Below, piece by piece: positions 25,301 through 38,813 of a DNA stretch of 64,000 nucleotides. A program made the position numbers and the translations under genes. Position 1 is the stretch's first letter. Every line of letters starts with the position of its first letter. This stretch comes from Rotaria sp. Silwood1 (taxonomy: Eukaryota > Rotifera > Eurotatoria > Philodinida > Philodinidae): assembly GCA_905250075.1 (NCBI GenBank), contig CAJNOP010000034.1, positions 310,001-374,000 of the forward strand, in the 5' to 3' direction. The notes under the pieces were generated by a model. That model worked only from the letters and a program-made list of their open reading frames with translations. It did no database searches and was not told where the DNA came from.

Positions 25301-26934
25301 TTTCTTTATTGGAATTCTCAAGGGCAAAAATTTTCTTATAACTAAATAATTTTCCGAAAGTTTCCTAAACTTGAGCATGTCCCTCAACACATATTGATCC
25401 ACATTAAATATATTCTGTACGCATGATTATTCGATTGATTTGTTTGTTTTTTTTTTTTGAAATATGTTTTCAGAGTTCGAACAATGTAATGATTATATAT
25501 TGTTTCTCACTATTCGATTCTGGACGCGACATATTTTAAAGATGATAATCAATAATTTTTATAGTAGTCTGTGGGATGATTTGACTCTATCAGAGAGAGA
25601 ATTGGTGACACGTTTCCAAGAATAAACACAACCATACTCTTTAATTATGTAAATTTACATCACATCTGGAAAGTTAACTTCTATTGTGGACTGAATTTTT
25701 GCTAAAATTTATCTAGAAAATTAAAGATTTTTCAAAGAGTATAATTCTAAAACCCAAAAAATTGCGCTGGATTTTCAAAAAAAAGCTTCTGAAAAATCCT
25801 TAACGTTAGATTTTGGGATTAGTGTCCTGTACCCGACTAGAGTCAATGGTAAACGGTCCACCAATTTATGAGATTTAAGCGCTTCAAAATATTTTTACTT
25901 TTTTAAATTGCTATTTATTAAGAAGCATGGAAGTGAAAACTTGAGCAATATATTGTACTTGAAAATAGATCACCATAATGTATCGTGATATTAGTTTACT
26001 AAAAGAGTTCGCTTTAAATGAAAATTCACTGTTCTATGCATATATATGTAAAAATGAATTTTTTTTTTCTTCAATAAAATATTTTGGGTTTTTAGTAAAT
26101 CATACAAGACCAGTTATTATATTTGGTCCATTTAAAGAACTTCTTAATGATCAACTTCTCAATGATCATCCAGATAAATTTGCTAATTGTGTACCTCGTA
26201 TGTATTTATAAGATTTTAATAATTTTCAGAACAAAAAAAAAAATAACGACGCGACATGTTTTTTAGATACAAGTCGACCTAAACGTGAAAAAGAAGTTGA
26301 TGGACGTGAATATTATTTTGTTCCATCACGTGAACAAATGGAAAGAGATATACAAAATTATTTATTTATTGAAGCTGGAGAATATGGTGGAAATCTTTAT
26401 GGTACAAGTGTTAGTGCTGTTCGAGAAGTTGCAAATGCTGTAAGTTATTTAATTAATAAAATAAATAAAATAATATATATTTTTTTTTCTCTAATTTTAG
26501 TCCAAACATTGTATTTTGGATGTAAGTGGTCATGCTATACGACGTTTAATAACAGCTGGTCTTTTTCCAGTTGCTATTTATGTTAAACCACGTGATGTTA
26601 AATGGATTTTGTAAGTTGAAAATCTGAATTTTAGTTTTTGCTCAATGAAAATATTCTTTAATAGGGATAATATGGGAGAAGAAGCAAATGAAGAACGTGC
26701 TCAACAAATGTATGAAAAATCAATAAAAATTGAACAACAATTTGGCGATCTGCTTACAAGTATATCAAATGATTTAATTTAAATAAAAAGGACAAAAAAA
26801 TAATGTTTTTGTATTTGTTTTTAGCTGTAGTCGAAGAAGAAACATTAAATGATGTATATGATCATATATGCGCAGTTATTGATCGTGAACAATCACTTGA
26901 ATATGTATGGATACCATCAAAAGAAAAACTCTAA
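19339..26934 (+). CDS. DLG1: Discs-large (DLG/SAP97) membrane-associated guanylate kinase scaffold
   Basis: Twenty exons, 841 aa: 19339-19357, 19412-19499, 19572-19615, 19699-19823, 20646-20894, 20965-21092, 21161-21263, 21338-21450, 21504-21603, 21669-21865, 21921-21994, 23899-24081, 24136-24247, 24310-24553, 24622-24778, 26096-26197, 26267-26439, 26501-26610, 26665-26759, 26825-26934. The start was chosen because MPVRKQ is the conserved L27 N-terminus of SAP97; an in-frame ATG four codons upstream (19327) is possible. Order: L27 (1-60), PDZ1 (about 168-250, LGFSIAGG), PDZ2 (about 262-345, LGFSIAGG), PDZ3 (about 389-472, FGFNIVGG), SH3 (about 508-578, DDSWWQAKR), a Lys-rich HOOK, and guanylate-kinase-like domain (646-838, [24 protein letters not shown], ending [10 protein letters not shown]). 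It is a scaffold for polarity and synaptic clustering at lateral membranes. Two long introns (1.9 and 1.3 kb) interrupt PDZ3 and precede the GK domain. Confidence 0.96.
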
Positions 26935-27445
26935 TGTACATTTTCATTTTTTTTTCTACTGATTTCTTAAAAATCGTTTCTTTTTTCTTTTTTTTTGTCT
27001 TATTGGAATAATACTTTTTTTTTTTTGTTTCTTGTGCACCGATCTTGATCTGCTATATTCATTATGTAGATGTATCTTTTTCTCTCTTTCACATTTATTT
27101 GTTTGCACCGTGTAATCTCTTTTTTCTTATAGTATTTTCTTGTTGAATTTGAACTATATTTGCAACAAAATGCAAAGCTGTTTTTTATTGTTCGTTTGTT
27201 TATGTGTGTGTTGAAAGCAAATGTCAACTTTAAAGAAAAATGATTAGATTATCATGAATGTGTTTTTTTTTCGCGCTCTATCTCCTTCTTTCTCTTTTTT
27301 GTGGAAAACTAACATTTCGAATGAATGGTCTTTTTTTTTCTCTCTCTTGAATAATATGAAAAACAAATGAAAGTTTGGTAGTAAAGAGAAATTAAATAAG
27401 TAGTATAAAAATATTCGATTTGTTTTTTATTGATATTATATGTAG
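26935..27445. other. Intergenic spacer between DLG and ACAD8
   Basis: About 510 bp, pyrimidine-rich near the DLG 3' end. It ends in a TTATATGTAG acceptor-like site immediately abutting the ACAD8 ATG. Confidence 0.6.
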
Positions 27446-30400
27446 ATGTATCGATTGAAAACAGCTCTTTTTCGGCATTTATCCTTGTTTCAACGAGGAT
27501 CAGTTATATCGAATATTGGAAGATATCAATCGATAAATCATACGTGTGATGGTGAGCTTTGATCAGAAATAAATTTCTTTTTTTTTTATTAATTTTTCAA
27601 TTTTGAATAGTCGAAGATGCTCTTGATGAAGAGCAAAAAGCTATTCAACAAACAGCCTATCAATTCGCACAAACTGAAATGGCACCTTTTATGTACGAAT
27701 GGGATCGAACAGTGAGAAAATATTTATGCTCATTAGCAAATAACTTTTGAAATATGAAAATTCAGGAATACTTTCCAAAAGATACCCTTCGTAAAGCAGC
27801 TCAACTTGGTTTCGCTGCAATTTATTGCCGAGATGAATATGGTGGAACCGGTGGAACACGACTTGATGCATCAATTATTTTTGAAGCATTATCACAAGGT
27901 TGTGTTAGTACAGCAGCTTATCTCAGCATACATAAGTATGCAAAAAATATTACATTATTTTGTTTTCATTTTAAATACATCTTTTTAGTATGTGCACATG
28001 GATGATCGATGCATTTGGATCTGATGCAAATCGTGCAAAATGGATACCACAATTAGCTACTATGGAATTATTCAGTTCTTATTGTCTTACAGAACCTGGT
28101 GTGTATATTTGTATGTTCTTATTGTTTGATGTAGGATACAAATTAATGAAAGCTAGTTGTTGGATACCCATTGAGAATCTAATGTTTTTCATTCAATATA
28201 TGTGCTATAAGACTATAATTGTTGGTCTAGTTATCATATGATAGCTTGATTTTAATGATATCTATCATAGGTAGTGCCTAGCGTGACTAAAATTAGGTCA
28301 TAGGCATTAAAATAGTCACATATCCTGTGTTTGTGGTGACTGTATTAGCTTTTCTGCAACATAAATAATTCTATATTTTTAATTTATTGCGATAATTTAT
28401 TCATTTTTTTCGAACCGAAACAACTTAACATAAATGTTACAGAAGAAATAAGAACTCAAGAAAACTTAAAACCTCTCTTAGGACAAATGAAAATTGAGAG
28501 TGATGTTAACTGCAATATTAAATTTCCTTGAGTTCTAATATCTCCTGTAATACAAACATATTAATAGAGTTAAACACAAACAAACGTATATGGTATTATT
28601 GCATTAAACCGAATAGAGTTAGTTAAGAATATACTTTTCTTCTTCTTGGTTAATAATCTCATCATTTTGATTTGTTATTGTCTTCATCTAACTTTTGTCA
28701 CAATAAACTAGAAAAAATGGCCGTGACAGAGAGCGTCACACGACGTCTTTCTTCGTTTTAGCATGACACATCTTGCAAGACGATCTTTCATGGCTTCTTT
28801 TGACAAGGATATTAAACTTGTTTGTGTATGAAGTTAGATGTCAAATATCATAGACCCTCTATTGACACACACAACATTTACACTAATCATGTTAATGAGC
28901 TTTATCATATATATTCTAGTAGAAATGAAATAAAAAAATAAAAACGATACTACTTGACATTCATAAGGTACCCAAAACAATAATAAGACAAATATAAATA
29001 TACAGGATTCAAAACGTAATCAATAAAAACAGATGGACAACAAGAATGGATATGTTTTCTTTTTGTTACTTTTTCTTGAATTCATTATAAGGAGGAATCA
29101 ATAATGTTGTCAATTTGACTGGATCATAAACATGTTCGTCTCGGAGTATATATCAACCCAGTTGGGGCTAATTAATCTGTTCACCCAAGCACTAGTTACT
29201 GTTATAGCATGTGTTCTTCTAGCTGTTGTTGATAATAATGGAAAACCATGGCAATTTTCACAACTAGAGTAGAGCTTTATTGGATCATTATTTATGACTA
29301 AAAAAGATTGTTCTGTTCTTTTATGTGCAAGATCAGTATAAAACGAACTAGATAATCTCCAGGGCCCTCGTCCTGTGACTTTCTTTGGATTATCACGTGA
29401 CCGTGACTAAAAAAACTATCACGTTGAACGCTTATCATTATACAAAATCTCTGTAGAACACTGCTAGTAACTAATTCCTCATTAAGTAGAACTGACTAAC
29501 TACTCGTAGTGGAAAGTGTGTCATTCATTGCCAGAAACTAACATTGACATATCGTAGATATAAAGGGAACTTTTGAAAGGAGATCAGATTCTCATAGTTA
29601 TTTACATATGAATTTTCTTATCATGTTTAGGAGCTGGAAGTGATGCTGCTTCGTTAAGCACACGAGCTGAACGTAAAGGTGATAAATATATTTTAAATGG
29701 TACTAAAGCATTTATTAGTGGTGGTGGTGAAAGTGATATTTATCTTGTTATGTGTCGAACCGGTGATCAAACACCAAAAGGTATATCATGTATACTTGTC
29801 GAAAAAGGTACACCAGGATTATCATATGGAAAAAAAGAAGAAAAAGTATGTTTTTATTTTAATACAAATATACAGTGAAATAGCTTTTCTCGTAGGTTGG
29901 ATGGAATTCTCAACCAACAAGACAAGTAATTATGGATGATTGTCAAGTACCTGTTGAAAATCTTATTGGAAAAGAAGGTCAAGGTTTTGAAATAGCAATG
30001 CGTGGTTTAAATGGTGGTCGAATTAATATTGGTAAAAAAGAAAAATAGTTTGAATGGTATATATTTTCTTTTTATTTAAATTATTTCAGCAAGTTGTTCA
30101 CTTGGTGCAGCACAAGCAAGTATTCAAAAAACTGGTGAATATTTAAAAGTACGAAAACAATTTGGTCAACCTCTCGAACAGTTTCAGGTAGAAATTCATA
30201 GATTTTTCTTTTATACTAATCATTAAATATTGTTTATTTGTTTTTCAAGCATTTACAATTTAAATTAGCAGAAATGTTTACAAAATTAGTTGCAAGTCGA
30301 TTATTAGTACGAAAAGCAGCTTTAGCACTTGATCAAAATGCAAAAGATACAGTAACTTTATGTGCTATGGCTAAATTATTTGCTACAGATACATGTTTTG

Positions 30401-32892
30401 ATGTGAGTATTGAAATGAGTTATTATTTATATTAATATTAAATATGTTGTATCGTACGACAGAACGTACGATACATTAACCCTTTCGTTACGGAATCTGT
30501 ATACAGCATCATTATATCATATCCCTGTGAATGTATGTCAAGTGGAAAAGAAGAAATTGTGGATTTAGAGATCTATGAGACATCATAGACTTTCTATATT
30601 CATAATCTTTCAAACCTTTGTAAAACCGGATAAAAATCCGCAAAATTGTCTATAATTCTCAAGCAATTGTTGCTCTAGAAAATTGCATTTACTGTTGAAG
30701 CTCTTATCTTACAGAAGATCAAACATTCAGTGTTATTAGATCTATATTATGATATGGAACCATAGGGCTGTTGATGGAGATATGCAAAGGATTTTGTTAG
30801 GTTTTTGGTTGCCCTACAAGCACTGAATAGTATAGTGTTAGCTGAAACCCAACAGAATTTGTTATGTTGCTTCGATGTTTATTACCGATTTCTACTTTTT
30901 ATTAGCAAGCTCTTATTTTTTGGTTATCATTGTAAAAATTCAGTAACCAGCGAGTTAAACTGAGACATGATGTGTTCCGTGCAACATATTTTTTCTGAAC
31001 TTGAGCTGGAACCGAAATGATCAATGTGTTGATCACCAGCGTGCTTCAGTCGAACTATAAAAATTGGTCGGTTTCGACCATTTTTTTTATCAATTTTTGA
31101 AGACATTGAAGCTAGCATTTTTTGCTTGTTTTTATCGATTTTCATGACTTCAAAGATCTAAAGATATGAACTTCAAGTTCTTCAACTAACAAGAATCTAT
31201 TCAACATCAACATGGCACCTCATGAGTACTTATTGTACAATAAGATTCTTGAATTACACTGAATGCATCCATTATGGTCAGGAAAAGTTAGTTAGCCGCC
31301 AAAAGTTAAATTTCATCGAAAATAAAGATATTTCACTTCAAAATTTTGAGTTCATTTTTCTTGACTACTGTCACCTGACTATCAGAAACTATCCATGATT
31401 AGTGATTTCCAGTTCATCTATTCAACAGAAAAATATAAGAAGAAAAATTCTGTTCTATTGTAAAAGTGATGCCAATCACAAGAATTATGCAGTTGCGAAA
31501 ATATCTAGGCGTTAACAAGCCTAAACATATGGAATCTAGTACAAAACCATTCTTTGTAGTATATTCTATTTATGAACTAATAAATCATCATTTGTGCTAA
31601 ATAATGATTTCAGAATAAGAATAGATCACACTTGTCAACAGAGATGTTATTCAATATCAGTTGTTGTGAATTACTGAATGAAAAGTTTTGAACAAATTCT
31701 TTCTTCGTGTTTAGTATTAGCGTATATGAAACATGATCGACTGAAATAAAATGTTGTTATTTTAGAAACTCCAGGAATTAAATGAGTTTTACATTGTATA
31801 CCTTCATGACACTATACTAATAATTTCTTTTTGGAAAGAAGTAGCTGGTTAATGGATACATGCGACAGATCGATTTTTCATCGATTCAATTTTGTATTTC
31901 GACTGATCGATCTAGTCAAAAAATTGTTTCCTAGTTTCAAATACGTTCCAAGCGAATTTGCGACATATTTTCAGAATCTAATTCAAATCAAGTCTACAAC
32001 ACATGTGTCATTATTTATTTTTCTGTGAAAATAAATAATTATTGCTTGTTCAATTGTATTCGACTTTTTCATACCTATTGCTGCACTTGAAAACAGAAAG
32101 ATCTTAAAATCTAGATGCCTCAAATAGATTTAATATCTTTCAGACCTAAAACTTCTGAACTCAAACTATTCTTCTAATTTCAACAAAACTTTTTAATCTG
32201 AGTCTTCAAGTCACTCCGAAGATACAAGATATTTTTATCGATTATTTGTATTCAGCTACGGACACACTTTACATATTTCTCAGATTATCTTGATGATGAT
32301 CTTATAATAATCAAGTCATAACTGACTATTACTTTTAGAAAATCATCCATTGCGTTGATTCTGAACCTAAGTGGGTTCGATCCGGAAGTAGATCGGCGGA
32401 CTCTATTCAAACCACTTTGGAAAGTTTTTTATTCATAATCATTAATTGATCTCTCAGCATATTCTTGAGCAATGACTTATCGCGATCTTATCAGAAAAGA
32501 AAGACATTCGAACATGTGTTCAGTTCAGTAGGTTCAACTGAGTCGACGATATGCACTTGTATAAATAAAACAAAATGATGAATGAATGCCTAACAGATAG
32601 ACCAACAACGAATCTATAATAGGAAAGATAAATAAAATATTTTGGTTTAACTAGAATAATTATTTTTAGATATGTAATCAAGCATTACAAATGCATGGTG
32701 GTTATGGATATATAAAATCAACTTCCGTTCAACAATATATGCGTGATTGCCGTGTTCATCAAATTCTTGAAGGTTAATTAAAATATGAAATTTATGATTT
32801 AATCGTTTTTATTCTTTTTTTTTTTTTTCGTAGGAACAAATGAAGTGATGCGTTTAATAATTTCCCGAGATGCATTAAAACGATATGGATAA
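27446..32892 (+). CDS. ACAD8: Isobutyryl-CoA dehydrogenase, mitochondrial
   Basis: Ten exons: 27446-27551, 27611-27711, 27766-27935, 27989-28098, 29631-29845, 29896-30031, 30090-30187, 30250-30402, 32670-32772, 32834-32892; 416 aa against about 415 for the vertebrate enzyme. An Arg/Ser-rich N-terminus lacking acidic residues ([19 protein letters not shown]) predicts a mitochondrial transit peptide. Diagnostic stretches are [74 protein letters not shown] and [18 protein letters not shown]. The catalytic base is Glu397 in HQILEGTNEVMR. The FAD enzyme converts isobutyryl-CoA to methacrylyl-CoA in valine breakdown and passes electrons to ETF. Introns 4 (1.5 kb) and 8 (2.3 kb) are unusually long. 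The AG directly before the ATG suggests trans-splicing. Confidence 0.97.
30448..30475. repeat. Perfect 11-bp-arm palindrome in ACAD8 intron 8
   Basis: TGTATCGTACG, a 6-nt spacer ACAGAA, then CGTACGATACA. It lies directly before TTAACCCTTTCGTTACGG, which resembles the TTAA-CCCTTTACGG end of the element at 51.5 kb. It may be a residual transposon end or a foldback remnant. Confidence 0.7.
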
Positions 32893-34282
32893 TAATTACC
32901 TATTTTCTTTTTTCTTTGCTTGCTATATAACTTTATTATAATAGAATGAAAAAAGAAATATTTAAATTGAAATAGTTCTGATATATTTTTCTTTACAAAT
33001 TTTTTCTGAACATAAAATAGTTCGCAATAAAAACAACATCAATCTACATTCATCTAATATATCTTTCCAAAGTTTATGAACAACAATTCTGAACTGATGG
33101 TCAACTCTATAGAAAAAAATTTTTTGTTTTTTTGCTGAAAGGATACATACATGAGTACAAACAAATCAACTAGAAAAAAACGATAAGAACAAACAAAGAC
33201 GATTGGAGCTTCAAACGTTGAGACTATTAGTCGATTAGTAGAAAGCATTCAAAAAAAAATGATCAAATTCTTGCAACAAAAGATTCAATGAAATTATTCT
33301 ACTTCAAATATAGAGATAACATCTTTATATTGATTGCAAATATTGTGAATTTATAATGAATAAATAAGATAGAACCTTGAAATTTCCTTTTTTTTCCCTC
33401 ATTCCGCTAATCAACACAGAACACCAGATAATTTGTTTTATTCTTCATCTATTTATTAAGATTTTAAATTCTCTTAATCTTTACTCTTTACCAATGTTCT
33501 TGATTTTGATGATATATTTGGAACGCAATTATAAAAAAAAACATATATATATATACATTTTGGTGTTCATTCGTGTCCTGTTATGCCATTAGTATTTTGT
33601 ATATATTCAGCACCATCTAGATGATTCCATATCAATATGATTTACCAGAGCAACAAGCAATAGAGATGAGACATTTGCTCTACTTTGTGTTTGGGTCTTT
33701 TTTTTTTTCTTTTTTCTTATTTGTGTCTTTTCTCGACGTTCTTCTTTTCTCTTTTCTGTGACACGATGAATACAAAAATCTACTGCATCGACTACTGTTG
33801 ATTTGACGTATGCGATTCATTTACTCCTCGAGGGAGTCATACGATAGAGAAACAAACTTCATCTTTGCTACTATTCAGTCTGATAAAGTTAACTCTTCTT
33901 GATCTAATTGAGTAAGTAAACAGCAGGGTTAAATGTTATTATGAAAGACGAAGAAGAAGAAGGAAAAAGAAACTATAACATACACATATTGTCACAATTT
34001 ACTTCTTTATTATCATAGTACATGTGTTCTTGGCAATGGAGTGATGAGAGAGGAAAAGAATATTGTTCCTTATTTCTTATTCTTTTCTTATTCTTTTTTT
34101 CTCATGTCTATTCGTCTACTACTGCTGTTGCCTTTTCATCGATTGTTGTTTATTGTCTCATAAAATACAAGATATAAACTGTAGATCATTATTAGTAAAG
34201 TGTAGTTTGTCTCTCATAACACTAACTACTGAATAAAACAATTGAAAACTATTTTTCTTTTTTTTTTGTTATCAATAAGATC
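32893..34282. other. Intergenic spacer between ACAD8 and the nicotinic receptor gene
   Basis: About 1.4 kb with no recognised exon. It contains pyrimidine-rich tracts (33.7-33.8, 34.05-34.15 kb). A CAATAAG acceptor-like site ends 3 nt before the receptor ATG. Confidence 0.55.
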
Positions 34283-37200
34283 ATGTTTAATTTTTGTACA
34301 ATAATTATTATTGTTTTTATTAATGAAATCTATGGTAAGATGAAATGTCAAGTAAATATAAGAATATCTTTATTATATATAAATAGAAATCAATGGAAAT
34401 GTCGAAGCTAAACTTCTTCTACATGAACTTATGACAGATTATAATAAATTTGTTTTACCAGTTCAATCAGTAAATCATATAGTTAATGTATCATTAGGTT
34501 TAAAATTATCCCAATTATCTGATATTGATGAACGAAATCAAATAATGACCACAAATGTTTGGCTTGAACATGTAAAATTTTTATTTATTTATTTATTTAG
34601 AAAATTTTTCTTTGCTTGATTTAGGAATGGGCAGATTATAAATTAACTTGGGATCCAAGTCAATATGGTGGTATTGAGGTTGTTGAAATTCCATCATCTG
34701 ATATTTGGGTACCTGATGTTGTTTTATATAATAATGCAGATGGAACATATGAAGTTAATACAATAACTAAAGCTCATGTTGTAAGTAGAATTAGAAAAAA
34801 AAAAGAACATCGTAACGAATTTTATTTCGTTTTTTTACAAGCATTGGAATGGAACAATAAAATGGAATCCTCCTGTTATTTATAAATCTTATTGTGCTAT
34901 TAATATCCAATATTATCCATTTGATGAACAAAAGTGTACATTAAAATTTGGTACATGGAGTCATAATGGAAATCTAGTATATATTCATTGAATAAAAGAA
35001 AAATATAAATGATGTTCATTTTTTTCAAATTTAGGTTGCTCTTAATCATAAATCAGGCCAAATTGTTGCTGATATTGGAGTAGATCTTACTGATTATTAT
35101 CCATCAATCGAATGGGATATACTTTCAGCTGTAAGTATGATTATTGAACAAATTAATTATAGTACATATATAAGAATAGAAGAAAAACAATTCAGGTGTA
35201 ATCATTCGAATCGAGTTAGATTGAATACAGATAATTATAATGAAATTTAATTAGATAGTCGTCGTTTTTCTGTTTTAATAGATTTTCACTTACGATAGTT
35301 ATCTAAATATGAATATGTTCTATGATTAACATCAATGGTTCATGAATTCTGATGATAGATGAAAGAATATCATACTTGATTGTTGTATAAGTTTGATTGT
35401 AAATATAATAAATTATCTTACTAAATTAAGCATAAAACTTGAAGTATGATTCATATGTTTTTCTTCACCTGGAAAACTATTTTTTAATTCACTCTAAAAT
35501 TTATTATTATCAACCGTATTGAATACTATGCAAATTTTTGATCGCATAATTATTTCTCCAAAAAGCTTTAAAATAATAAAATTCTGTTTATAGTTGTTTT
35601 CTAGATTTCCTTCATGTAGAAAGATTCGTACGATTGAATGAAATTCATGGATGTATATAAACTAAATCTTATAGTTATCTAATATAAAATTTTCTGTTAT
35701 TAGATTCTATTTCAAAATTATTTAAAATGAAATTTCAATTAGATACAAAAAAAATTCTTAATTGATTTTTCAAAACTAATTAATTAAGTATTTAGTTAAA
35801 ATTCCAGCTTTTTTTTTGTTTTGATATATACTATATATAGCAGATCACGAAATAGATCATCCGGCCTGGTTCAGAGAAATCTTTTTCAGCTGAATGAGGC
35901 TCGTCAGGAAATATTGCTAGGCCTAAACTTCTGTCAAGTCGCCTGGTTCGAAGTTGATTTCTTTTTTCAAGGAAATCTTTTGCACGTAAGAAAACCGAAA
36001 AAAAACCTAATGTTAATTAACTTTATTTTTGTTTTCCATTGAAATTTCTCAGACAGATTTTACAGCTCGCCATTAATGACAATTCGAAATCTTTATCATA
36101 CAAATGTTTTGGAAGTTTCAGTTAATCAATAAATAAAAGCAATGAATTTATTCAGTTCAGTTCAACATTCCTCATCCATACACAAGATCGAATGTATTAT
36201 GATGATTATTGATCTAGAACAGTGTTAATTGTGTGCTAAAATTAACAGCATAACTAAAAATAGTAACTAACCTGACTTTTTGACAATTATTATTAGCAAG
36301 CGTGTTACCTGTGAAAACTTCTGTAAATAAATGACATTCTTCAAGAAGGAAGAATACCTCTGGCTTTTGGCTACCGTGCGGTAGATTCACTGGTTCAATA
36401 TTCTCCTTAGAATTAATTCTTATTGTAGCTTTAAATAGAAGGTCATCCTAACAAAGAGTTCTTACGCTCAATCGCTTGAGCTTCCCATAAACACTAACCA
36501 CAAGAACAGATGAATGTCAACATGTTATCAGACAGGTAATCCGAGACAACTAGATGTTTGTGATTTGTTCAAGGTCATTTCATGGCTAGTGGTACGGAGG
36601 TTTAACAGAATACCTTATTGATACATGTCAAAGACTGCCACTACTCGACCATTGCGGGTGGTCTTCAAGAAGTTGGAGTCTCCATGAACACATTTTGTTC
36701 TTTCAATTCAATGAATAATTCAACTTATCTTTCATAATGTTTTTTCAAGCATTGAAATTGCTCGACCTTATTTAATTCGTGATGACTTTGATAACATATT
36801 TCTGTCATTGCTGTAATAAATGATTGTGAGCTTCCATCGTATAGAAATTCATATGGTAACAAAAATATATTTTTAATTGTGTTACTCCGAATTAGATCAG
36901 ACCATAAAAAAGTGATCAGATTTCAAGACCTGTTATGTAAATTAGTTGTTTTTTTTAGACTGCTGTTCGCCATGTTGTTTTATATGATTGTTGTAAAGAT
37001 GATCCATATTATGATGTAACATTCACTATAGTTATTCGACGTAAACCACTTTTTTATATGGTTAATCTTGTTATTCCATGTGTTAATATTGCATTTCTTA
37101 CAATTCTTGTTTTTTGTTTACCAAGTAAGTAATAAATAAACTTTATAAATAGAATCAAAAAATAAATTTATAATTTAGGTGATTGTGGTGAAAAATTAAC

Positions 37201-37909
37201 TTTATCCATATCAATTTTTGTCGCACTTCAAGTGTTTTATTTGCTTTTAATTGATCTTATACCTCCAACATCATTAACAATATCATTACTTGGAACATAT
37301 TTACTTTTTACATTAGTACTTGTTAATGCATCTATATTTATAACAATAATAACATTAAATATTCATTGGCGTCATCCAAATACTCATCATATGCCTAATT
37401 GGGTTAAACGATGGTTTTTTCAAATAATACCACCATTTATATTTATGTCAAAACCACATATTGCTAATGCTATATTACAAACAGAAGAAGATCAAGGAAA
37501 AGAAGGATTAGAGAATAGTGATAATAATCTAACACGTTTAAATAATTATATAAAAACAATATCAATTGATAAATATCCACCAATAATTCAACAAGCAATA
37601 AAAGATATTCGATATATTAGTGAAACACAACGTGAAGCACAAAAAGATGATTTGGTTCGTATTAAAAATTCGTTTTTCTTGTGTTTTTTGTTTTTTTTTT
37701 AGTTTACAAATAAAACGAAACTTTTATTCTAGGAAAGAGAAGGTTGGCGATTTATTGCATTGGTTATAGATCGATGTTTTTTAATAATATTTATTATTTT
37801 AACAATAACTGGTTCATTTATCATTCTACTTTCTGCTCCATCTATACGTGATAAATCTGATCCAATAGAACGATTCTATTCACGTCATTATAATTCACAA
37901 TTGAGTTAA
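34283..37909 (+). CDS. Nicotinic acetylcholine receptor, alpha-type subunit
   Basis: Eight exons: 34283-34334, 34387-34571, 34625-34780, 34842-34976, 35035-35130, 36959-37124, 37179-37654, 37733-37909; 480 aa. A signal peptide ([17 protein letters not shown]) precedes the ligand-binding domain with loop [13 protein letters not shown], the 13-residue Cys-loop Cys149-Cys163 ([15 protein letters not shown]) and the vicinal pair Cys219-Cys220 ([15 protein letters not shown]), which marks alpha subunits. M1 to M3 are clear: [14 protein letters not shown], then [20 protein letters not shown], then [18 protein letters not shown] cytoplasmic loop of about 120 residues leads to M4 near the C-terminus ([18 protein letters not shown]). 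The M2 helix has E-1' and D20' but Val278 at 9', where nearly all cation-selective subunits have Leu. Intron 5 (1.8 kb) holds decayed coding sequence on the opposite strand. Confidence 0.95.
36214..36853 (-). pseudogene. Decayed coding remnants inside nicotinic receptor intron 5
   Basis: On the minus strand, an open stretch at 36853-36725 reads like a folded protein ([30 protein letters not shown]), and a second 77-codon stretch without a starting Met lies at 36447-36214 ([20 protein letters not shown]). Stops separate them. The F-x-G...V-x-x-F-x-x-L-K spacing weakly recalls the gag region of LTR retroelements, but I cannot name the family. It is antisense to the host gene and wholly intronic. 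Confidence 0.3.
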
Positions 37910-38803
37910 GTTTTTTGTTTTTTTTTCGACGCTTTGTTTTCATTCATTGTCAGTATTTCATGCCATTTTTTGTTTTGTATATGCAAAGTATTTGTTTTAC
38001 CTCTTTTTTGAACAAAAATAAAATTGTTTTTTAGTCATTTTATTATTTTAAATGAATTGAATGAAAAGCTTTCAGATAATTAAATCTTACGATTTTTTTA
38101 TTTTATTGAAAGTTTAAGAAAAAAGCTTTTCATAACTTTGTAATTACTCAATTATCAATAGTCATAACGAAAACTCATGTTAGGATGGATAATATTCGAA
38201 ACTTGTATCCAGACCTCTTTATTCTAAATGAATGGAGACCTCACCCTTCCCTCTCCACAGTGTCCGACTTTCTACTAATCTTTTACAGTTTAATGATAGC
38301 TTTGAATGAAAACAGAGTTTTGAAACAGTATTTGTTTTTATCTGACAGAAAATAAAATAAAAAATAATCAGACAAGGTCATTACCAGGAGAATAAGATTT
38401 AAGTAGGTCTCGGTGGACAGAACACAGTAGACTTCGTTCTTCTCCCGCCTAATCATAACTTCTAGCAACATAAGAATGAAAGCACTTCATACGAGAATTT
38501 TTAGCTTCTCCCAAGTCTAAAAAATCGTGACAACCTGACTCAATTCATTTGGTCCTAGTTTTACGAAATAGACATATGCATATTGGTACAATTACATATA
38601 AACGTGTATTAAGTACTAAATAAATAAAGGAGATGATTTGACACATGTAAACGATTCGTTTGGCGAAAAAAAAACTTTTTTTTTTGTAATATTAAACTTG
38701 ATTTAATATGTTTATCAAGAAAAACCAATTTTTAATATGCTATACTTAGTTTGATGAAGTTCAGTTTATATATGAAATTTTGTTGTTTTTTTTCTATAGA
38801 AAT

Positions 38804-38813
38804 NNNNNNNNNN
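38804..38813. other. Assembly gap of 10 N
   Basis: A run of ten N. Its true length is unknown. It sits where the 3' half of the ACE-like gene should continue. Confidence 1.

Noticed and set aside
32360-32400. GTGGGTTCGATCC string resembling a tRNA T-loop (B box)
   Set aside because: The flanks do not form a T-stem, and no acceptor stem, D-arm or anticodon arm is found upstream, so no tRNA was called.
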